DNA from: Thalassia testudinum
Taxonomy: Eukaryota > Streptophyta > Magnoliopsida > Alismatales > Hydrocharitaceae
DNA: 64,000 bases
Assembly: GCA_037157565.1 (NCBI GenBank)
Contig: JAZHRO010000014.1
Coordinates: forward strand, 75,608,001 to 75,672,000
Direction of reading: 5' to 3'
Made by a program: the position numbers and the translations under genes. Of the stretch, positions 23,963 to 34,848 are shown piece after piece. Numbering within the stretch: position 1 is the stretch's first letter; each line of letters begins with the position of its first letter. The notes below the pieces were generated by a model. It was not told the DNA's origin. It searched no databases and was given only the letters and a program-made list of their open reading frames with translations.

Positions 23963-26676
23963 TGTTGACGCGGCTAGATCGTGTTTTAACAATTAATGCG
24001 TTGTAATATAGACAAACTTTCCACGAAAATAAATAAAGATTTATAACTCGAAAACCAGAGTATCCGAGGTCGAACATAGGGAGCAATCTAAGTACTTTCA
24101 AAACTTGAGAACACAACTTTTTAAATGAAAATAAATGACTAGTTCAATGAGAGTGTTATAAAAAGAAATTGCTCAAAGGGAACAAAAATGGACGTCTGAT
24201 ACAATATCAGACGTCTTAAAATAAAGCTCCTTTTCTTCCTTGATGCTTCTGTTTCTCTTCCTTTATTTCTTTTCCTCCTGCGACCAAGGTCTGGCTTTCT
24301 TCTTTCCTTTCTTTTCCTTTGCCTTCTTGAGTCTTCGTCTACCCCTTGTCTTCTTCTTCTTCTTCAGTTCTGTTCTCCTTAGCCTTGCTTCTTCTTCTCT
24401 GCCTTGCCTCTCTTTCAGAGCCTCCTTCCTTCTTTCTTCTATTTCCCCTTGGAGTTTCTTCTTCTCTACCTTTCCTCTCTTGCCTTTCTTTCTTCCTTGG
24501 CAGAGCCTCCATCCTCCTTTCTTCCTCTACTTGCGACGGCTAAGTCCCTGCATCCTGCACACAACTATGCACAGCAAAACCTAACCCTCTACCCGCACGT
24601 CTCTCTCTCTCTGTGTAAACCACTCTCAGCACGCTCTTCCAAAGCCGGGTAAACGGGTCGGATCGCGTGCCTGGGGACCAGGCGCACCGACGTGAGGGTG
24701 GTGCACGAGGTGTGCTCAGGACAGGGTCGGGTCGTGCCAGATCCGCGTGGTGAACTCGCGGACGAGGCGCAGTGAGATAGGTGAGGGACCTCACCCTAAG
24801 TGTAACTGGAGGCGAAGAACATATATGACAAAAACAATATAAAGGGTATGCGTGCGTCGTGGCTTACCGATGTGGGACTAAAGCCCACTGCTTTCCTTCG
24901 CGTGCCCACAGTAGAACGCGCCTTCAATTCCTCAACTGCAGGCTCTGTTGGCTTCACTTGCTGGGTCAGCTATCTTCACACGGCCTTCCCAAATTCGCAG
25001 CACCTAGAGCCCTGAAGTCCTGAGGCCTAGAGTGAGTGTGGAGGTTCCTCGAGTCGACGTCAATGGCGGTCGGACCTTGAGATCTGTCTGACACAAAAAT
25101 AGCCTTGCGACCTAATCAAATCATCGGGGGACCTTCGCCGTGTCACGACGAAGGTGATGAGCTATGCGGCAGGCCGCGGGGTGGCCTAAGCATGAGTGCC
25201 TAGGTCGCTCTGTGGTCAAACGGGTGGGTGTGTTCAGGGGGTTGTTGTGGTGGTGTGGCGGGGCTGTGGATGAGTGGAGGGTGCTCAGTGAGGTGAGGCG
25301 AAGGTTATGTGATGGTCGGTGAGACGTGTGGGATTGCGAAGCGACGGGAGTGTCTCGTCGGAGGGTGGCCGGAGATGAGGAAGGTGGCGGTGGATAGGAA
25401 CTGTCGAGGGTCGATTGAGTGAAATAAAGTGAGGAAATGAAAGAGTGGAAGATGGGGAAATTATCTGGACTATTGGGAGAGAAGGGGGCAGTGGAGTCAG
25501 ACGGCTCGTTTGTGCCGTCGTTGGAGAAGATAACCCTGAGGGAGATAACAACGATGAGGAGGAGGTCAGGGAAGCGTGCGCTTGGTGCGGCACGACGCAG
25601 GAAGATGAGGCGAAGTAGACTCTGCTGCTGGTATGGCAGCAGAGCGACGAGAATGAGGAGAGGTAATCGGCGGAGCTTGCGAGTTTCTTGGCCGGAGAGA
25701 GGAGAGAAGAATTTTGGAGGATTCTACCACCAAGACAAGACTGAGAGATTTCGCAGAGGGTCAGAGGTCTTTTTATAGGTGTTGGTCGAGCTTTCTGGTG
25801 CATGGAGGGCAAGCTTTTGGCCACCGCTCTCGCCGGAGAAGGAAGGTGGTTGGGATCCAAACCTCTCGTGCAAGATCAGGCTTAGATGGAAGGGGATTCC
25901 TTAGAGAATCTCCCTTCCAATTCTGGGAAGAGATCTCTGAGGGATCTGAGCGTATCCCCCCTGTCAACCTCGCTAGAGAGGATTCTTCTCCAATAATGGC
26001 AGAAGGACTTGATTGTAAGATTGGCGAGAAAGCTAGGGGGGCTTATGTGATAGTTTTCAAAAGATAGGGACTAAAATGTGATTGGGTGTACTAAATTACA
26101 AAGTAGGTCAAGATGACCTCCCCTTAGGTCCAAATTTTGGTACAAACCTAATTTGGACCTAAGGAATCCAATGGTGAAGTTGGATTTTAGGTTTGACCAC
26201 GTTTGACTGGACATTTTACGTAAAAATCCAAATTAGGTCAATTGATGAGCTAGGACCCTATTCTAGGTCAAACTAGGTTCCAAAGGCCAATTTGAATGTT
26301 ATAAACCCTAGAGGATATTTTTCCATGAATTTTAGAGGGTTTACTTGATTTTTATCTTGACCGGAACCTTGTTGAATTAAGTGGGTCTGTTTTAGGGTTA
26401 CCACATGTCATTTAATTCCTAGACTGCACATGAACCAATTTCTGATTGATTCAACCCACTTTTTATCTCATTTAGACCATTTGACCTATGCACTATCTCT
26501 GAAAAATTTTGTTTATGTACTGCAATGGTAAAATTGCAGTTTTAACCTTTATTTCATGTTTTCTTCTCAGAACACTTATTCGTCCAATTAAGGCCTCTTC
26601 TAAGTCATGTAGGAGCTTTTATTCTCTTTATTAGGTCAAAATGAGCTAGTTATGGCTCATGATGAGGATCTCATCA
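23963..26676 (-). repeat. 3' LTR of element C (2.71 kb)
   Basis: On the minus strand it runs from TGATGAGATCCTCATCATG (26676) to GCCGCGTCAACA (23963). TATA box CCTATAAAAAGACC is at 25767-25780. The promoter palindrome is half deleted: at 25862-25875 CTCTCGTGC is followed directly by AAGATCAGG, whereas the 5' LTR has 34 extra bases there. Confidence 0.92.
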
Positions 26677-26712
26677 TACCCCCATGCATAGCTTTTGCTA
26701 GTCCCTTAGCAA
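26677..26712 (-). other. 3' polypurine tract of element C
   Basis: The minus strand reads GACTAGCAAAAGCTATGCAT then GGGGGTA, directly before the LTR start. Confidence 0.78.
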
Positions 26713-28202
26713 AATTTCAAGGTTTTAACCTCTGTTCTAGACCCTAAGTGTCTATCATCAATTATGATAAGTGCTTCTCTTTTTCTTTTGTGATTAGGTC
26801 AGAATGCTCACAATAGGCCTAGAGGTACTCAAGTACCAACCAAAATCTAGACTTGTTCCGCTTTAGCCTCAGTCCTCCGCAAAGGTTTTTAAGGTCCACA
26901 GAAACTAACCTAGGGTTTGTTGGACTCCGTGGTTAAAGCACCAGTGCTTGAGACATTTTTAGCCTAGGTTCAGATTGCAGTGCGTTTTTGTAAGAGAGAG
27001 ATAGAAGATTTATTTGTTTGGAGAGCTTTTCTCTCTCTTTTCTTTTTATTTCTAGCTTCGGATTAGCTTCTCAACACTGTTTATATCGGATTCCTCGTCC
27101 CCATCATCAATCCTGAAGGGTCCCTGGCTATCGAGATTTCAAGAAAATCCCGCCCATGGCAACCCCCAGAACCCTGGCTTTCGAGATTTCGAGATAATCT
27201 CGCCCATGGCGTTCCATGGCCGAATTTAGACCCTGGCGATCGACATTTCGTGATAATGCCGCCATGGTATCTGAACCAGTAGAGTGCTTACATGCCCCCA
27301 GTAGGATATTTAAATATCCTAAGAGACAAGCACCGAGGAGATGATATGTTGTTACGCATCTTCGAGGGAAATTTCCCACCTCTCCACACCGGGAACTCGT
27401 CTAAATCAACTTGTGTTGATCGGTCACTCCTAATCTAGGTGACTTTTGCAAAACATTAAACACTTTTGTGTGATTTGGATATTTATGTGCACTGAAACAG
27501 ATTGTGTGTGAATTTGGGGTGCTTAGGTTACCGAATCCTGCAAACCGAAAGTCAGTTAACGAGGTCGAATACTTTCTAAGCCTTAGACCTAATACTTAAG
27601 CTTTGCATTTTCCCCAACCTCTTGAGGATTATCCAGATTTTAGCAGATACGTGAATTTTTAAGCTAAAGAATCTAGCCCAAGAGGCCTAAGATCAGCGTT
27701 CCCACTAATCTCTTGTTATGTCACCTTAGCACTTTTTTTCTTTTCTTGATCTGGTCTAGAACTTCCGTTAATCTCCTAATCTTTTACTAATGACTATTTC
27801 TTTTTCTTTTTTATTTTGTGCTCCTTTTTTAGTATTTTACTTTTTTCCCCCTCTCATTTTGTATGACCCTGAATTGTTTCTCCCCTCCTTCAAATCTTTT
27901 TTTTTTTTTTATTGAAACCCTTTCTTGATATAAATTTTTCTGACATTTTGCAGTTTTATACCCCCTATGCCTAAGATTTGCAATGTCCCCATTGTAAATT
28001 AGGTGGGTTCAATTTCAGCTTAGTTCATGCATTAGGACAGGTGTGTGGTGAGTGAACGGGTCGAAGTGACTTGTTGCGAACGATTTCTAATCTCGGTTAG
28101 GTGTACCTGAGGTAAAGTCGGCTGTTCTAATGGATGAACCCTAAAGTGCAATATGAATTCTGCGTAGAAATGTCAGAAAAGGTTTCGGGTTTTTCAAAGA
28201 AT
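26713..28202 (-). other. C 3' untranslated region with repeats, palindrome and second PPT-like motif
   Basis: No ORF with known similarity. It holds a three-copy repeat (27122-27160, 27172-27210, 27230-27266). The middle copy has CGAGATAATCTCG, a perfect inverted repeat. At 27302-27321 is a 20-nt perfect palindrome, TAGGATATTT plus its complement. At 27957-27998 the minus strand reads ATGGGGACATTGCAAATCTT then AGGCATAGGGGGTAT, a second polypurine-like motif. Confidence 0.65.
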
Positions 28203-28220
28203 GACGGGTTACCTCCCGTT
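28203..28220 (-). other. Conserved hairpin just after pol (element C)
   Basis: The minus strand reads AACGGGAGGTAACCCGTC: ACGGG pairs with CCCGT around AGGTAA. It lies about 40 nt after the pol stop and recurs in D (60174-60192) and, decayed, in B. Confidence 0.6.
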
Positions 28221-28259
28221 AAGCGCTGAGTTTTACGCCATCGGCTGGGCGCAATGAGC

Positions 28260-29981
28260 TCAAGGGGAATGGAGGGTAAAGGATGACTCAACCAAATTTG
28301 TATCGGTCATGTCAATGAACGGTTTGAGTCTCTGACCGTTCACAACAAAGGGTTCGGAATCATGGCTGAGTGGGTTGATTTCAATGGCTCCATTTCCAAA
28401 GATTTGTCGGACTAGGTAGGGTCCGACCCACTTAGATCGTAGCTTTCCTGGGAATAATTTGAGTCGGGCATCAAAGAGTAAAACCTTTTGACAAGGATGA
28501 AAGAGCTTTCTAGAAATGTGTTTGTCGTGAAAAGCTTTAACCCGCTCTTTGTAAATTCACGAGTTCTCATACGTGTCGTGGCGTAATTCATCGATCTCGC
28601 TTATTTGAAGTCTTCTGTGGGTTCCAGCCTTATAAAGATCTAAATTACAATTCCGTACTGCCCAATAGGCTTTATGCTCCAATTCAACGGGGAGGTGACA
28701 TGCCTTCCCATACACTAGTCTGAAGGGAGAGATTCCTAATTGGGTCTTGTGGGTGGTCCTATAGGCCCACAATGCTTTCGGAAGCCGAGAAGACCAATCT
28801 TTTCTATTAGGTCGAACAGTAACCTGAAGGATTTTCTTGATCTCTCGGTTTGATAGCTCAGCTAGACCATTAGTTTGGTGGTGGTAAGGAGTAGAGATTC
28901 AGTGTGACATCCCGTATTTGGTCATCAATGACCTGAACTGAGCGTTTGTGAAATGGGTCCCTCCGTCGGAAATTATTGCTCGTGGAATCCTGAACCTTGA
29001 GAAAATGTTTTGATGAATGAATTTGATAACTTTATGATTGTTGGTTCGGGTCGGAATGGCTTCTATCCACTTGGACACATAGTCAACTGCGAGTAAAATG
29101 TATTCAAAGCCATCCGAGATCGGGAAGGGTCCCATAAAATCAATCCCCCAGATATCAAAAATTTCGCATACCAAGATTGGCTGTAAAGGCATCATGTCTC
29201 GATGGCTCATGTTGCCCAAAGTATGGCAACGAGAACATGCCTTACAGTGATCATATGCATCCTTGAAAATTGTGGGCCAGTAAAAGCCACACTGGAAGAC
29301 TTTTGATGCAGTTTTATGTCCAGAGAAATGTCCACCGCATGCCTGGTCATGGCAAAATGAGAGTATGTCTTTGATTTCCACTTCCACGACACACCGTCGA
29401 ATTATCTGATCAGCACCAATGCGGAATAGATACGGGTCTTCCCATAGGTAATACTTGGCATCGGAACGCATTTTGTCCTTCTTGGCCTTCGGCCAATTGG
29501 ACGGAATCTGATGTGATGCCAGGAAATTTACTATATCTGCGAACCATGGAAGACCTGTACTGATAGTCAGGAGGTGCTCATCAGGAAGATGTTCTATGAT
29601 GGGTCCGGAAAGGTCAATTATTTCTGAAGGAAGACGGGACAAGTGATCAGCTACCACATTTTGCTTTCCCGCTTTGTCATGAATCTCAAGGTCAAACTCT
29701 TGCAACAGCAAGATCCATCGGATTAATCGAAGTTTCACGTCCTTCTTTGCAAGGAGATGCCTCACAGCTGTGTGATCCGAGTATATGATAACATGGGAAC
29801 CCAGAAGGTATGATCTGAATTTTTTTAGGGCAAATACTACAGCTAGTAGCTCTTTCTCAGTAACCGTATAGTTACGCTGAGCCTCACCCAGTGTTTTGCT
29901 GGCGTAGTAAATGACCACAGGTTTCCCGTCAATTTTCTGCCCCAAAATCGCTCCTACAGCGAAGTCAGATGCATCGCACAT
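28260..29981 (-). pseudogene. C RNase H and integrase
   Basis: A 360-codon frame (29981-28899) opens in RNase [16 protein letters not shown] with its catalytic [33 protein letters not shown]. Integrase follows, with an HHCC zinc finger (GGHFSGHKTA ... CKACSRCHT) and the core D residues in IDFMGPFP and IISDGGTHF. After a stop at GMSH the last catalytic E stands in [14 protein letters not shown]. The C-terminal part carries [17 protein letters not shown], typical of Athila-type integrases, and ends HSP before the stop at 28262. Another stop lies in DTYENS. Integrase would insert the cDNA; this copy could not make a full one. Confidence 0.92.
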
Positions 29982-31863
29982 GATCTCAAAGGGTTGAGAC
30001 CAATCAGGGGACTGTAGGATCGGGGCTTGGGTGACTCAGTCACGTAGGATCTCAAATGCTTGAGTGCATTCCTTGGAAATTTCGAAAGGCATATCCTTGG
30101 AGAGAAGAGTGGTCAAGGGGCGTGTGATTTTTGAAAAATCAGGGATAAATCGACGGTAAAAACCGACGAGCCCCAAAAAAGATTGAATGTCCTTAATCGA
30201 TCTAGGCATAGGGAGCTTGGAAATCAGGTTAACCTTAGCTCGATCCACTTGGATGCCTTTCTCCGAGATTAAATGTCCCAGGACAATTCCCTCAGGCACC
30301 ATGAAATGGCTCTTTTCCCAGGAAAGAACCAAAAACTGAAAAGTCATCCATGAAGAATTCCAGATAGTCACCTACCATATCTGAGAATATGGCAAGCATG
30401 CACCGCTGAAAAGTTGCAGGTGCATTGCAGAGACCGAAAGGCATCCTTCAAAATGCGTACGTCCCGAAGGGGTAGGTGAATGTGGTCTTTTCTTGGTCCT
30501 CTGGATGGATTGCCACCTGGTTGTAACCGGAGTACCCGTCAAGAAAGTAGAAGAACCTATTTCCCGCTAGTTTCTCAAGGATCTGATCAATAAACGGTAG
30601 TGGGAAATGATCCTTCTTCGTGGAGGAATTGAGTCTTCTGTAATCAATGCAGACTCTCCACGAGTTAGCTATTCGAGTAGGAATGACTTCTCCGGTTTCA
30701 GTCGTGATGATGGTAAGTCCTGCCTTTTTAGGCACCACCTGTATTGGACTCACCCAACGACTGTCGGAGATCGGGTAGATGATCCCTGCATCTAACCACT
30801 TTATGATCTCCTTTTTCACGACCTCCTGTAGGTTAAGGTTTAAGTGTCTTTGCATTTCTCTTGAAGGTCGTGCACCTTCTTCTGTGTAGATTCGATGTGT
30901 GCAGTATGAAGGGCTTATGCCAGTCAAATCATCGAGAGTCCATCCAATGGCTCTACGATGTTGCTGAAGAACAGTAATCAATCGGAGTTCCTGGTTAGGT
31001 GTGAGTCGAGAGTTGATAATCACAGGAAATGTCTGATTGGAATCCAAAAAGACGTATTTCAGATGCTCGAGAAGGGGCTTGAGTTCCATGACAGGATTGT
31101 CAGCAGCAGCGGGTGGTTCGGGGTTTGTATCAGGAACAAGGGTCGGAATCATAGGTGTGTCTCGATCATGTTCGCACTCCTCTTTTGGCTGGTTTTGATT
31201 TTCTAGTGGTTGATCAGGGATAATCAGGTTGTCCTCTGTATGCAATTCATCAACCACGGCTCTGATATCACATATTTGCTCTATAACCCCGCAATTAATC
31301 CCTTGTTGGGCCTTAAAAATGTCAATCTTCAGAGTTTGATTCCCAAATTTTAGTTCTATCTGGCCTCCTTCGCAGTTTATGTTGACCCTAGCAGTGGCCA
31401 AAAATAGTCTCCCTAATATGATTGGTGTGTCCCTTGGGTTCTTAGGTGCATCCATGTCTAGTACTATGAAGTCCACCGGGAAGTAGAAATCCCGTACCCT
31501 AACAATGACATCCTCGAGTATTCCTTTAGGTGACTTGATGGATCGATCGGCTAACTTCAATGTCACCTCAGTTGGTTTAAGTTCGGACTCTTCAAGGTGG
31601 TCAAGGAGGGATGTAGGTATTAGATTTATGGAGGCACCTAGATCTAGTAAGGCTCTATCAAATTGGGTTTCACCAATTTTACAAGAAATCAGGGGAGTTC
31701 CTGGGTCTTTAGCCTTGGGTGGGAGTTTACTCAAGATGACAGAGCTAGCTTGCTCTGACAGTACGATCGGATTCTCATCCTTGGTTCGCAGCTTACATTT
31801 AGGTGTACATACGTCTTTCAAGAATCTTGCGTAAGCCGGTACGTGGCGAATTGCATCCATCAA
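29982..31863 (-). pseudogene. C protease and reverse transcriptase
   Basis: An open 471-codon frame (31863-30448) contains the gag-pol linker (AIRHVPAYARFLKDVC), the protease site RALLDLGASINLIP and the RT fingers and palm (IKWLDAGIIYPISDSRWV, FFYFLDGYSGYNQVAIHP). It stops at a TGA (30448-30450) where E3 has arginine. RT then continues to the catalytic FFMDDFSVFG. Immediately after this, about 68 bp present in D are missing, which shifts the frame. The next frame (30371-30036) gives HLISEKGIQVDRAKVNLI and VGFYRRFIPDFSKI. Length and order are normal for the family apart from these lesions. Confidence 0.92.
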
Positions 31864-31885
31864 TGGGATGTTTATCTGGACCTGT

Positions 31886-33890
31886 TCAAAGAGCTTGACC
31901 AGATCCTCCTAGGGGGGCCACGGGTTTGGTTATCCTTTCTCCCTTGGTCAAGGCCTCAGGAAATAGGATCCTAGTTGGTTCCTCTAGAATAGGTCTAGGT
32001 TCTTGATCTGGGACAGTGGTATCGTGGATGACTATCCTAGGGTCTTGGCTACTACCAAGCTTGGAGTGGTTCGGATAATGTGGATCTTGGGTTGTTTTAC
32101 CACTACATGTTGTTACAGAGTTTAATTCGGCCTGATTTGGGTTTGGGTTTGGTAAGAGGGGTGGCTGCTGCTGAAATCCCACATAAGATGTCGAAGCTTC
32201 CATCCCGTCTGGTGATGGAGCAGCAAGGGCCTGATAAATCAAATGTGCGTGGCCTGAATTTGGATTCATAACGCGCCTTTGGGTCGGCACGTTATTTGGG
32301 TTGGGCAGAGGTTGCGAAGGAAGGGTGCTAGGTTGGCGGGAATTTTCCATCTGGGCCAGTTGGTTGCGAACCTCTGTGATCTCGTCCTTGTGCTATTTTT
32401 GCATTGCCGCATTCGTCTTTTGAATGTCAGCCAATGCTTGAAGGATAAGAGTCAGTTGATCCTGGTTTGGCCCGGATTGGTAAGTGGGATTGGGCCGAGG
32501 CTGAGGCGGCCGATATGGACAAGGGGCTTGTGGACGGGGTTGATATGGTGGTCTTTGAGTCCGAGAATTTCCCGTCCACTAAAAGTTAGGATGATTTGCC
32601 ATCCAGGGTTGTAGGTATTGGAGAATGGATCATTCTGGATGGCGTTGAGGTCCTCGCAGTTCTGAGGAACCTCAAGAAAGTTAGAATACGAGGGTTCAGA
32701 GTTCCCCCAACTCAAGTAGAATGGATCGGAGGTCACTCCGGTCCGAGAGGCAGACGGGGGTGGATATGGGTCCATCCCCTTGGCAGATTGGTGGTAGATG
32801 TTTTGCACAGTTCCCTTGCCAGAGGTGGTCGTGCAAAAGAGTTCTACGTAGAGGTGGCTTGCTGCAAATGTCAGGTTAGCTCTTCCACCTTCTTTTCTAT
32901 GATAGAAACCTTGTCCAACAGACTGGCCATCAGTTCCAAGTCGACGGAAGTGGACAGGTCCTGCATCTCATGTGCTCCTCTCAAATTCGTCGATGCACGG
33001 GCATTCATCCTGTCGAATAAGCCCATGGAGTCATTATTTATGGAGTTCTCGCACATGTTTTCGAGAATCTCCCACACCGTGTCCTCATGTTGACCCATGA
33101 TGTTTCCTCCGCACGTTGCATTGACGAATAATCGAATGTCTTCACGGAGTCCCTGGTAAAAAGATTAGACTTGTTCCCATTTAGGAACTCCGTGATGGGG
33201 GCACTTTCGCATGAGATCTAAGAATCGGTCCCATGCTTTGTGAAGAGGTTCTCTCGGTTGTTGAGTGAAATGAGTGATCTGGTGGCGCAAGGCATTCATT
33301 CGGCCAACGGGGAAGAATTTTTTCAAAAATTCAGACTGAAGTTCCTCCCATGTGTTGATCGGACGGGTCTGAGTTTGATACCAATGGGAGGCCTTGTCCA
33401 AGAGGGAGAACGAAAATATTTTCATGAGTAGGATATCCTGGTTTTGTAGATATGACTCGAAGGTCTGGGCCAGATGCTTGAGTTATTTAATGTGTTGGAA
33501 AGGATCCTCAGAGTTAAGCCCATGAAACTTTGGTATGGCATGAATCATATTGGGCTTCAGTTTAGAATCAGGACCTCCAATCGAGATTCGTACTCGAGGT
33601 TCGATCGCCACCGCAGCGGGATTATAGTGATCTCGCATCATAGGTCACTGCGGTGGGTTTACAAAGTTTTGAAAGAGATCATTAAGGCGTTGAAGTTGGT
33701 GTTCAAGGTTGTTCTCCTCTTCAATGGGTTGTGCCATGATGGGAGAAGAAGGAGAACTTGGTTCTGAATCAGATGAAAGATTTATGTGGTGGGGTTGCTG
33801 CACAAACAAGGGCGTCGAGGCTTGGCCTCGATGAGAGTGAATTTCTAAAGGAGGTCTTAAGGATGGTCTTAAGGACCTCCTACCGAACAT
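31886..33890 (-). pseudogene. C gag (Athila type, several stops)
   Basis: It starts MFGRRSLRPSLRPPLE at 33890. The core follows in pieces: KIFSFSLLDKASHWYQTQ, INTWEELQSEFLKKFFPVGR, HKAWDRFLDLMRKCPHH (33425-33165), then MGQHEDTVWEILENMCEN and a coiled segment DLELMASLLDKVSIIEKK (33098-32871). YNPGWQI (near 32605) and QQPPLLPNPNPNQ follow. Stops include PPQ-stop near 33645 and a TAA at 33165-33167, the codon that is also a stop in D and E3. No CCHC knuckle is seen, as usual for Athila gag. The product would be the particle protein. Confidence 0.88.
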
Positions 33891-34830
33891 GCACCGAAGG
33901 ATGTGATGAGATTAGAAGGTGCTAGACCCAATCGAGATACCCAAAAATTGTTGGGTGACTACAGAGGTTCGGGGCGGATGATACCCCTTAGTCAGAAAGG
34001 TCATCCACTTGAGAAGTAACTGGGCAGCCAGAGAGGGAGAGTCCCGCAAAGACCCCTACACGGTAGAGCGTCCCCATGAGTTACAGGATTTCCCCCACCC
34101 GACCTCTCTTGTCACTGCGGTTCCAGGCAGACTAGAATGGGGACCTTGACCTCTTAAGTCTACCTTTTTTACTTTAAGATCAAGGTGCTTAAGGTTCCAC
34201 TTGAACTTTTAGGTCTTTTGAGTGAAAAAGTGACCTAATTTTAAGGTTGGTTGACCCAAGGGATCAACTTCACCTCTTGTTCCTTTGAGAGCTTTTGGGT
34301 CCTTTCTTTTCAGGTTCAAATGGATTTAAAAGCCTGATTTGCTTAGGGTTTCTCTTGTATAGATCTTTTCAAATAAGGTTTAGGCACACCTCTTTTTGGA
34401 GAAACTTTTTTCTTTGTCTAAAAGAAGATGTGTCTCTAAAAACCCTAGCTTTTCAATCCTTAAGTTGGCTCTAGTTGGTCCAATTTAGTTGCCTCAAAAT
34501 TTAGTATCTAGGGCTCAATCAAGAAAGTTTTAGCCCTAGCTACCTTAGTTGGATGAGCAATTAAAAATGTGTTGAAATGAAAATCAGGCAACTTTGATGA
34601 ATTACTAAGTATGAAACAGGTAGCCCTAAGTTGATTCTTCTTTTGTTCCTTTTCAGACTTTGAGGGAGTTAAGAGAGAGGGCTAAGGAAAATTACCTGTT
34701 CCTTGGAGTGTTTGTTGTGCAGTTGCTCTTCTTTTCTCTACTTTCCCTGAGACAAGCACAATAAAAGAGAGGAATTAGGTCAAATATTGGATCAAAAGTT
34801 GTGATCAACAGCTTTAGAAGTGCCTGTTGC
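33891..34830 (-). other. Leader of element C with conserved block
   Basis: Non-coding. At 34031-34105 the sense strand carries CGCTCTACCGTGTAGGGG followed by TCTTTGCGGGACTCTCCC, as in B and D. The rest is A/T-rich with no frame of note. Confidence 0.65.
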
Positions 34831-34848
34831 TCCCCGGCAACGGCGCCA
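34831..34848 (-). other. Primer-binding site of element C
   Basis: The minus strand reads TGGCGCCGTTGCCGGGGA, the tRNA-Asp 3'-end complement used by Athila-type elements, three bases after the LTR end. Confidence 0.88.

Noticed and set aside
24240..24584. Leucine/serine-rich membrane protein on the plus strand of the C LTR
   Set aside because: Antisense reading of the purine-rich LTR tract; the same artefact appears in each LTR copy.
27122..27266. CRISPR-like spaced repeats
   Set aside because: Three imperfect units inside a plant retrotransposon UTR; no array structure or cas genes, and the organism is a plant.
26713..28202. env-like ORF expected after pol in Athila elements
   Set aside because: No frame of useful length or membrane-protein character in C or D between pol and the 3' LTR.
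30607..31834. Plus-strand frames opposite C pol
   Set aside because: Shadows of the well-supported minus-strand protease-RT frame.
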